Below are positions 9,924-16,897 of a stretch of DNA of 21,357 nucleotides, in pieces; position 1 is the first letter of the stretch; each line of letters begins with the position of its first letter. The DNA comes from Poteriospumella lacustris (taxonomy: Eukaryota > Sar > Chrysophyceae > Chromulinales > Dinobryaceae). The DNA is taken from NCBI GenBank assembly GCA_008000375.1, contig SMOI01000407.1:2347-23703 (forward strand), given 5' to 3'. A program made the position numbers and the translations under genes. The notes below the pieces were generated by a model that saw only the letters and a list, made by a program, of their open reading frames with translations, was not told the origin of the DNA and did no database searches.

Positions 9924-12900
9924 TCAGAGCGCGAAGCGGTGACACGGCCGCCACAGCCGCCGCCGCCGCCGCCGGCGCTGCGCGGACGGTCGCTCCTCGT
10001 CCTCGTCGCCGTCGACGTCGTCATCGGAGCGCCGCCGTTTGCGCGACGCGTCGACCGCCGCGCGCTTCGGTCGCGCCGCGTCGCCGTCGGTGTCGCCGGT
10101 GAGGTCCACGACACGCGCCGTGGCCCGCTGCAGCAGCGGCGCCAGCGCCTCGACGCCGCGCTGCAGCGCCTCGTCGCGAACGCGGCGCTCGACCGGCGAC
10201 AGCGCCGCGGCGTCGCGGCGGCGACCGTCGAGCGCCAGCGCCAGCGCCACGACACGTGTCGCGGCCTCCGCCGCTGCGCGCGACACACCCGACGCCGTCG
10301 GCGGTGTCGCGAGCAGCGCCGCGGCGGGGCCCACGACGCGGTCGCGCGCGGCGCGCAGCCAGTCGCCGGCCGTGTCCCACGCCGCGTCGCCGGCGCGGCG
10401 CTTGTGTCCCGCGTGTCGCGCGGCGGCGGCGTCGTCGGCGTCGGCTGCCGTCGCCGCGTGTCGCAGCCACGTGTCGCCGAGCGCCGCGATACAGCGCCGC
10501 AGCGTCGGCGACGCGTCGCCGGTGGCGCGCGCGAGACACAGCGCGAACACGAGTGTGTCGCGCCGCAGCGCCGGCGACACGGCCGCGGCGCGCGCCGGTG
10601 TCGCGGCCAACGCCGCGACGCACTGTGTCGCGAAGGCGACGTCGGCGCGGCGGGTCGCGCGGCGCGTGTCGCGCAGCGGCGGCGTCGCGCAGTCGCGCTG
10701 CAGCGTGTCGCGCCACAGCAGCTCGCGACACACGCGACGCGTGTCCTCCGCCGCCTCCGCCGCCGTCGTCGACTGTGTCGCGGGTGTGTCGCAGAGGAAG
10801 TGTGGCGCGCGACACGTCAGCAGCTGCAGCGCCGCGCCGTGCGCCGCCAGCGCCGCGTGTCGCCGCCAAACGGTGTCGCGCGACACCGTCGCCGGCGGTG
10901 TCGCGTCGTCGTCGTCGTCATCGGCGGCGGCGCGTGTCGCGGCGGGCAGCAGCCAAACGTCGCCGCTGCCGCCGCCGTCGGTGCCGCCGCGGCCGGCGAT
11001 GCGACACAGCGCGACACGCATCGTCCAGCGCCACAGCGCGTGCGCGTCGCCGGCGGTGGCGTCGGCGGTGGCGTCGACGGTGGCGACGGCGGCGTCGTCG
11101 TGTGGCGCGGCGAGCGCGGCGGTCCACGCGACCGGCGCGTGGCGCAGCAGCGTCGCGAAGCGCCACAGCGCCTCGTCGGCGGCGGCGGCGGCGGCGCCGT
11201 GTCGCGTGTCGCGTGTGTCGCGGGACTCGTCAGCGGCGGCGGCGGCGGCGGTGGCGGCGAAGGCGGCGGCGACGCGCGGCCACGTCGCGTGCAGCCGCAC
11301 GACGCGGTCGACGAGCAGCGCCTGCGTCGCGATCGGCAGCCGGCCGCCGGGACACAGCCGCGCCGCCGTGTCGCACAGCTCGTGCCACGCGACGCCGAGC
11401 GCCTGCGCCAGCGCGACGCAGGCGGCGGCGTCGCCGGTGTCGCGCAGCGTGTCGCCGCCGCCGCCGAGCGCCGCCGTCAGCAGCTGCGTCGCCAGCGCCG
11501 CCGCCTCGTCGCCGTCCGCGTCGCCTGTGTCGCGCGCTGTGTCGCGCGCTGTGTCGCGGGCCGCGTCGTCGAACGCGGCGTCGGGGCGCAGCAGCAGCGC
11601 GGCGGCCGTCGCGAGGCGCCGCAGCAGCGTCAGCCACCGCGGCGCGTAGCCGGCGCCGAGCACCGGCAGCAGCGCCGTCAGCGCCGCGACGACGTCGGCG
11701 CCGCGGCCGCCGCCGCGCAGCAGCGCCGCCGCCGTCGCCGGCTGCGCCGCGAGCCGCTCGAAGACGTCGACGACGCACTGCGCCGCGCGGGCGTCGCGCG
11801 CAGCGAAGACGGCGACGTGGTGCAGCAGCTGCGCCGCGACGCCGCGCGCCGCGAAGAGCTCGTGCGTCGCCTGTGTCGCCTGTGTCGCGGGGTGTGTCTC
11901 GAGACACGCCCCGCCGACATCGCCGCCGCTGTGGAGACAGTCGCGCAGGAAGCGCAGCGCCGAGAGACGCGCCATCGCCGCCGCCGCCTCGTCGACGTCG
12001 CCGCCGCCGCCGTTCGACGCGACACCGTCGCCTCCGCCGCCGCCGCCGTGTCGCGGTGGCGCACCACCGGCGCCGCCGCTGCCGCCGCTGCCGCGGTGGC
12101 GGCGGTGACGAGCAGCGCGCGCAGCCACGGCACGTCGCGGTGCGCGTGCGCCGGCGTCGTGGCGAGCAGGCGCGCGACGCCGTCGAACTGCTCGTGCGCC
12201 GGGTGCAGCAGCACGAGCAGCGCGCGCGCCCAGAACAGCGCCGCCGCCGACGACACCTGCGGCGGCCGCGCCACCGCCGCGTCGCCGCCGTCACGGTCTC
12301 CGCCACGGTCGCCGTTACGGTCGCCGTTACGGTCGCCGTGCGGCGTCAGCGCCAGCGAGTCGCGCACGTAGCGCAGCAGCGCCGTCACCAGCAGCCGGTC
12401 GCGGAACGTCGCCAGCTCCGTCGGCAGCGTCGACCGACGCGCACCGCCGCCGCTACCGCCGCCGCCGCTGCGTCGTGGGCCGCCGCGAGGCCGTCGTCGT
12501 CCCTCGGTGCCGTCCTCGTCCCCCGCGTCGCCCTCGTCTTCTTCGTCCCCCGCGTCGCTGTCGCTGTCGGCGTCGTCGTCGTCGTCGTCGTCGTGATCGT
12601 CCTCGAGTTCGTCCCTCGTCCCCTGCGTCGCGGCGGCGTCTTCGTCCCTCACCGCGGCGGGGTGGAGGCGCTGCCAAAACCGCTCGAGGAAGGCCGCCGC
12701 CTGCACGCGCAGCACGACGCAGGGCGACGCCAGCGCGCGCAGCATCAGACTCACCGCGCCCGACGCGCACAGCTCGCGCAGCGTCCCGCCGCCGGTGTCG
12801 CGGGTGTCGTCGGTGTCGCAGGCGGCGACGCTGAGCGCCAGCGCCGGCACGACGAACGCGGGGTCGTAGGCCTCGCCGAGCGCCTCGTCGCGGCGCCAGT

Positions 12901-13465
12901 CGCGCTCCGCCGCCGCCTCCTCCGCGTCGCTGTCGCCGTCACCGTCGGCGGCGGCGGCGTCAGGCGACGCGAGCGGCAGCAGCGGCACGCCGCGCTGCCG
13001 GTACAGCGCCTCGGCGGCGACGTCGAAGGCGACGACGTCGTCGTCGGTGAGCGTCGCGGCCGCGGCGCTGAGCCGCTGCAGCGCGCCGCTGTCGCTCAGC
13101 GCGCGCCACTGCTGCAGCTTGACGCGCGTCAGGCGCATCGCCTCGGCGACGTCGGCGGCGCTGTGGTTGGCGGGGCGGCTGGCGTCGCTGGTGGGGCGGC
13201 TGGCGTCGTTGGCGGGGCGGCTGGCGTCGTTGGCGAGGCGGCTCGTCGGGCGGCGGGGCACCAGTCGAGCGACGGGCGCGCGGCGGCGCTTGGGGCCGAT
13301 GCTGTCGGCGGCTTCGCTCAACTGTGGTGCCTTGGCATGGACACTGCTGAAGCTCTGGGGCGGACAGCGCTGTCTGCGCGGGGACCGAAAGGCCTCCGAC
13401 CGCGGCAGCGTCAGCGTCACCAGCAGCGCCCAGAGGAGCGCCGCTACGGCCGCTGCTCGAGTCAT
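9924..13465 (-). CDS. Large alpha-helical (HEAT/ARM-like) protein with N-terminal signal sequence
   Basis: Minus strand, ATG 13465 to stop 9924. Two frames are needed: 13465 to about 12068, then about 11987 to 9924. A phase-0 GT-AG intron at 11988-12067 (80 bp) would join them into about 1153 residues, but its ACGAG acceptor is weak and a frame error is possible. The N-terminus has a signal-peptide-like core (AAAVAALLWALLVTLTL) ending in SEA followed by Phe26 and an Arg/Pro/Ser-rich stretch. A 7-residue repeat (NDASRPA type) comes next, then acidic tracts, GDRN repeats from three 12-bp units (12305-12340), and many short amphipathic helices such as LFWARALLVLLHPAHEQF and ALRFLRDCL that suggest HEAT/ARM-type folding. 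The C-terminus has a basic, NLS-like RKRRRSDDD and an Arg run. Secretory or plastid entry and a nuclear signal conflict, so localisation is open. Function unknown. Confidence 0.66.
11988..12067 (-). other. Possible intron or frame break in gene 5
   Basis: The upstream frame is protein-like to about 12070 and the downstream frame from about 11987. The shift needs a removed length of 2 modulo 3. GT donors at 12067 (80 bp), 12064 (77 bp) or 12109 (122 bp) with the AG at 11989-11988 all satisfy this. None has the GTAC/GTAA/GTGAG donor seen in the other introns, so this is tentative. Confidence 0.35.
13160..13243 (-). repeat. 21-bp tandem repeat encoding a 7-residue repeat
   Basis: Three near-identical 21-bp units at 13181-13201, 13202-13222 and 13223-13243, with a diverged fourth at 13160-13180. 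They encode successive NDASRPA/TSDASRP-type heptapeptides on the minus strand, about 75-100 residues into gene 5. Confidence 0.85.
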
Positions 13466-13855
13466 GGGCAGCGCTGCAGAAGACTGTGGACAGATCTCTG
13501 GTCTGTGGTGTGCGCACAGTTGTGGCCTCCATCGCAGCTCCGGCGACGACGTCGGTCGCATCGAAGCATCGTCGACCGACGCCGCAGCGACGGCGACGGC
13601 GACGGCCCTCGTCGTCGTCGTCATGCCACATCGTCGTCGTCATGCCACATCGTCGTCGTCATGCCACATCGTCGTCGTCATGCCACATCGTCGTCGTCAT
13701 GCCACATCGTCGTCGTCGTCGTCGTCGTCACCGTCGTCGGTCCCGTCGCCTTCGTCGTCTTCGGCATCGTCGGTATCACTCAGTCCATCGGGTCGCTTGG
13801 AATCGCAGTCTTTGGAGGCCTAGGACAGTGCGCACATAGCTCTTTGAAGTGGCAA
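13466..13855. promoter_or_regulatory. Divergent intergenic region between genes 5 and 6
   Basis: Upstream DNA for both flanking genes. It contains the 19-bp minisatellite (13621-13715), further CGT runs up to about 13745, and a less repetitive stretch at 13800-13855 just before gene 6. A minus-strand frame stays open through part of it but encodes Asp/Met/His repeats from the minisatellite, so I treat it as non-coding. Confidence 0.5.
13621..13715. repeat. 19-bp minisatellite, five copies
   Basis: Five perfect tandem copies of TCATGCCACATCGTCGTCG, starting at 13621, 13640, 13659, 13678 and 13697, then a CGT run. The unit is not a multiple of three, which argues against selection as coding sequence. 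Confidence 0.95.
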
Positions 13856-14542
13856 ATGTCGTCGCTGGAGGTGACCTGGTCCGACGATTGGGACGTGGCG
13901 CAGCTGGCCGCAGCCGCAGACGGCGACGGGGACGGCGACGGCGACGGGGACGCCGCCCCGCCCGACAGCCTCGGCAGCATCGCCAATCTGTGGTTCTTCG
14001 CGCCCGCCGCGTCGAAGGCGACTCGTTTCGAGCTGCAGCTGCGGTGTCGCGTCGCCGCGAAGGACGCGCGCGTGACGATTCGCTGCAGCGCGCGCTACGT
14101 CGAGGCGTTCGTCGTGGCGGGCGGCGCCCAGACGTACGTCGCCACCAGCAAAGGCGCCGCTCTCCCAGCGACGGAGGAGGCCTCGCCGCTGTACGCGCAC
14201 GACCTCGTCGTGCCGGCGTCGTCGGCGGCGGACGCGCTGCGGCTGCGCTTCGTGTCGCTGGCGACCGTCGCGCCGCCCGCCGCCTTCGCCGCGGCGGAGC
14301 CGTCAGTGGCCGCGCGCGCGGCGGACTTCCAGCTGCTGCAGATCGCGCGACTCGACGTCGCCGGCGTCGCGGCGGCCGCTGCGCAGCGCTCGGCGGCCGC
14401 ACAACCGTCGCCGTCGGCGTCGTCGACAGCGGCCGCGCCCGCCGCCGGCGGCTTTCCGGACGCGGCGCGCCTCGCAGCGCTGATGGCGATGGGCCCACCG
14501 CCGGCCGCTGCGCCGGGCGGCCGGCCGCCCGACGGCGCATGA
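13856..14542 (+). CDS. Possible PAAT-like protein, N-terminal part
   Basis: ATG 13856 opens 228 residues. After an acidic Gly-Asp stretch the frame reads as a compact domain: ANLWFFAPAASKATRFELQLRC, VTIRCSARYVEAFVV, TYVATSKG, DALRLRFVSLATV and DFQLLQIARLDV, then a linker and a helix FPDAARLAALMAMG before the stop. This beta-rich domain plus a short C-terminal helix reminds me of the C10orf88/PAAT family (in animals an ATPase linked to ABC transporters), but the match is from memory of overall pattern and is weak. The stop overlaps the next frame's ATG as ATGA, and that frame carries a coiled coil, so the true protein probably continues into 14539-14934. No GT-AG intron between the Met-Gly helix and the stop explains the shift. 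It may be a sequence indel, a minus-one shift, or a longer intron skipping the helix. Confidence 0.6.
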   Translation: MSSLEVTWSDDWDVAQLAAAADGDGDGDGDGDAAPPDSLGSIANLWFFAPAASKATRFELQLRCRVAAKDARVTIRCSARYVEAFVVAGGAQTYVATSKGAALPATEEASPLYAHDLVVPASSAADALRLRFVSLATVAPPAAFAAAEPSVAARAADFQLLQIARLDVAGVAAAAAQRSAAAQPSPSASSTAAAPAAGGFPDAARLAALMAMGPPPAAAPGGRPPDGA

Positions 14543-14934
14543 CGATGGCGACGCTGGCGGCGATGCTCGCGGCGCCTGCGACGGCGCCGGCGACGCGGCC
14601 GCCCGCTGCGCCGTCGCCACCGGTCGCGGCCGCGGCTCCTCCGACTGGCGCCTCGACGGCGGCGGCGGCGCAGCAGACGGCGCTGCTGCAGGCGCTGCAG
14701 GCGATGCAGACGCAGCTGCTGCAGCAGCTGTCGCGCGAGGTGCAGCGCGCCTGCGAGCCGCTGCACCGTCGCCTGCAGCGCCTCGAGGACAAACTCGACG
14801 CCCTGACGCGCACCGTCGCCGCCTCCCACGAGCCAGTGCCCGGCGACGCGGAGCTGGACGCGCTGCAGCGGCGCGTCGCCTCCGAAGCGGCGGCGCTGTC
14901 GCAGCTCGCGACCGTCGCCGAGGCGCCGCTGTAG
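14539..14934 (+). CDS. Coiled-coil C-terminal part of gene 6, in a shifted frame
   Basis: A 131-residue frame starting at the ATG of the ATGA overlap. Residues about 1-42 are Ala/Pro-rich linker. Then come LLQALQAMQTQLLQQLSREV and LHRRLQRLEDKLDALTRTV, a clear heptad coiled coil, and a short helical end. It is most simply the C-terminus of the protein encoded just upstream. Independent translation by termination-reinitiation is possible but unusual in a nuclear gene. Two TGTAAATA motifs follow its stop, as expected of a true gene end. Confidence 0.55.
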   Translation: MTMATLAAMLAAPATAPATRPPAAPSPPVAAAAPPTGASTAAAAQQTALLQALQAMQTQLLQQLSREVQRACEPLHRRLQRLEDKLDALTRTVAASHEPVPGDAELDALQRRVASEAAALSQLATVAEAPL

Positions 14935-14964
14935 CTCCGCGTACCGCCTGCGCGCCGTCGGCAC

Positions 14965-14982
14965 TGTAAATAGCTGTAAATA
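14965..14982 (+). promoter_or_regulatory. Tandem TGTAAATA motifs
   Basis: TGTAAATA at 14965-14972 and again at 14975-14982, 10 bp apart, about 30 nt after the gene 6 stop. They are candidate polyadenylation or PUF-binding elements for gene 6. Confidence 0.5.
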
Positions 14983-15041
14983 GCGATCGGAACATGTACG
15001 AGTTAGGCGTTACTGCGGCGGCGGCGGCGGCGGCGGCGGCG

Positions 15042-16279
15042 TCAGAGCGCGTCGCCGTCGTCGCCGTCGTCGGCGTCGCGCAGTGCAGCGAAGGTGCCGG
15101 CGGCCTTCGACGACGCGGCGCGCGGCGGCTTCTGGCTGCGGCGGGGGGCGGCGGCGTCTTCGTCGGCGGTGGCCGCGGCGGCGTCGTAGCGCATCGCGAC
15201 GACGCTGTGGGCGACGAGCGTGGCGATGAGGACGGCGCCGCCGTAGAGGGCGGAGCTGGGCGGCGCCTCGTAGCCGCCGAGGTAGACCCAGACGGGGCCG
15301 AAGATCGTCTCGAGCAGAAAGATCAGCGACACCTCCGGCGCCGAGATCATCGTCGGCCCCACGTTCAGCAGCACGTTCGAGAAGCCGAGCACGAGGACGC
15401 CGTTCGCGAAGAGCAGCCCCCAGTCCGAGGCGTGCGCCAGCTGCTGGTTGGGCTCGATGATCAGCGACACTGCGACACAGACGCGACACAGACGCGACAC
15501 AGGCGGCGGGTGAGACACGCGGCGCGGCGATGCACAGCGGCGGCGGCGGCGGCGGCGGTGGCGGCGACTTACCGACGCAGATGATGGCGGCCGCGATGAC
15601 GATGCACAGGTAGCTGTCGAACCTACAGCGACAGCAACAGCAACAGCAACAGCAGCCACAGGTCACTGACGCCGCAGACGCCGCGGGCGGGGGGTGGAGA
15701 GGCTTACTCGAGGTGGTGCTTCTCGGCGTAGCTGAGCAGCACGAGGTAGAGGCCGACGGAGGCGGCGGCGCCCACGGCGGAGAGCATGCCGACGGTGTCG
15801 GAGGCCGTCGCCTCGCTCAGCGTCGAGTAGAAGACGCTGAAGATGGCCGCGAAGCACACGAGCGACGCGACGATCGTGTACCAGGGCACGACCTCGCGCA
15901 GGAGCAGGAAGGTGAAGAGGGCGGAGAACATGGGGTTGGAGGCGTTGATGACGAGGACGGTGCCGGCCGCCGTCGTCTGCAGTCCGTACGTGATCAGCAG
16001 GTTGAACGCCGCCCACGCGACGCCCGCCGACCAGCCCACCCAGCCCAGCTTCAGCCAGCGGTGGTACCAGGGCTGGTCGTCGCGGTACAGACTGTCGCCG
16101 ATGACGATGAGGAGGAAGAGCGCGCCGTACATGAGGTAGCGGTAGAACATCATCGTGAAGTCGGGCAGGTGCTGCAGCTTGCGCACCAGCAGCGAGTCGG
16201 GCGTGACGATCATGATGGCCGCCACCGTGATGATGGTTCCCAGCGCTCGCTTGGAGAGGTTAAAGGGCAGTTTGGACAT
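15042..16279 (-). CDS. EamA/DMT-superfamily (SLC35-like) membrane transporter
   Basis: Minus strand, exons 16279-15708, 15622-15573 and 15469-15042, giving about 349 residues. Both junctions restore one open frame through a helix. I start at ATG 16279 (MSKLPFNLSK) because the upstream in-frame extension is not protein-like. Ten hydrophobic segments at roughly 13-30, 44-62, 77-97, 103-123, 128-147, 155-180, 192-212, 226-247, 252-275 and 281-303 fit the two-times-five-helix drug/metabolite transporter fold. The helix 4/5 region NASNPMFSALFTFLLLREVV and the helix 9 region PEVSLIFLLETIFGPVW are typical of EamA repeats. The tail after about residue 305 is Ala/Lys/Asp-rich and cytosolic-looking. 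Members move nucleotide sugars, phosphorylated sugars or amino-acid-type metabolites across plasma, Golgi or plastid membranes. No sequence feature here picks a substrate or membrane. Its upstream region carries the phased repeat array at 16509-16615. Confidence 0.88.
15470..15572 (-). other. Second intron of the transporter gene
   Basis: 103 bp, donor GTAAGT, acceptor TGTGTCGCAG, the same 10-bp acceptor end as the kinase intron. Repeated TGTGTCGCG strings fill its 3' half. It falls after the first base of a codon. Confidence 0.85.
15623..15707 (-). other. First intron of the transporter gene
   Basis: 85 bp, donor GTAAGC, acceptor GCTGTAG, preceded by a TGTTGC-rich stretch. It falls after the second base of a Glu codon. 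The middle exon it leaves is only 50 bp. Confidence 0.85.
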
Positions 16280-16508
16280 GGCTTCCAACGGACGACGACA
16301 CAGGACGACGCTTCGGACCGCTAATCGGCATTTATGACGCTCTGTCGCCTGCGTGCTCCGGGTCTCTCGCCTGCCACGAGACAAATCACTCTACACAACT
16401 GCACGGAACTGCTCAACGCCCTCCGGTTCGAACGATTTCGTTTGTGAGTCGATCGCGGCGCCGGTCACGACGCCGCCGACGAGACGGCGGCGACGGCTTC
16501 CCGGTTAC

Positions 16509-16615
16509 CGCTAAATTAAGCTACCTCTTCAGGTTATAGCGCTTACTTTAGCGTCTCCTGTGTGTATACGTCGCTTACTTAAGCGTCTAACATCAAAACG
16601 CCCCTTAACTTAGCC
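16509..16615. repeat. Four phased 14-bp near-palindromes
   Basis: Related elements start at 16509 (CGCTAAATTAAGCT, inverted relative to the next), 16540 (CGCTTACTTTAGCG), 16572 (CGCTTACTTAAGCG) and 16602 (CCCTTAACTTAGCC). Starts are 31, 32 and 30 bp apart, about three helical turns. The two middle copies agree over 17 bp (to TCT) with one difference. The consensus is roughly CGCTTANNTTAGCG. The array lies about 230-340 bp upstream of the transporter ATG and may be a cluster of transcription-factor sites. Confidence 0.75.
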
Positions 16616-16658
16616 TCCGATTAGTTCGGTCGCAGAGCGGCGGCCCCGTCGCAGTCTC

Positions 16659-16761
16659 AGCGCTCGAAGCGCTCGTAGCGCTCGTTAGCACTCGTTAGCA
16701 CTCGTTAGCGCTCTGTTGTGCTCATTAGCGCTCTCTTTGGCGGAGCGCTCGTTGGCGTTAG
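16659..16761. repeat. Degenerate 10-bp tandem array
   Basis: GCGCTCGTTA/GCACTCGTTA-type units recur at 10-bp steps (CTCGTTAGC at 16681, 16691 and 16701), with diverged copies on both sides, including GAGCGCTCGTTGGCGTTAG at the right end. The period equals about one DNA turn. Confidence 0.75.
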
Positions 16762-16897
16762 AGGGCGATTTACGAAACGGGCGGCGCTGCGGCACAACGC
16801 GGCGCAGCGGCCGCCAAAACGAAGCGAACGCGGCGGCGGAGGCGGCGGCGGCGGAGGTGGCGAAGGAGGTGGCGGCTGTGGCGGCGGGCGGCGGGGG

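Larger units (their letters stand above)
16280..16897. promoter_or_regulatory. Transporter upstream region with AT-richer island
   Basis: Lies between the probable end of gene 8 (16898) and the start of gene 7, both on the minus strand. It is the least GC-rich stretch of the window around 16500-16620, where four phased near-palindromes sit, followed by a 10-bp-period array at 16659-16761 and a GGCGGCGG-rich segment near 16830-16895. A gene 8 frame stays open to 16705, but its residues there are Arg/Pro/Ser-rich noise. Confidence 0.55.

Noticed and set aside
13621-13715. CRISPR array
   Set aside because: The repeats are directly tandem with no spacers, and the context is eukaryotic.
10256-14542. 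1428-residue plus-strand frame that runs antisense to gene 5 into gene 6
   Set aside because: Before 13856 it is almost all Arg/Ala/Pro/Cys with no domain. Only its last part, gene 6, is protein-like. Open frames this long arise by chance at this GC content.
16420-16445. tRNA B-box-like GGTTCGAAC
   Set aside because: The expected trailing CC is absent and no A box or cloverleaf could be formed around it.
16705-16897. Read-through C-terminus of the CM1 gene
   Set aside because: Composition is Pro/Arg/Ser noise and it runs into the 10-bp tandem array. The alternative end at 16898 carries a heptad-like helix. Not fully excluded.
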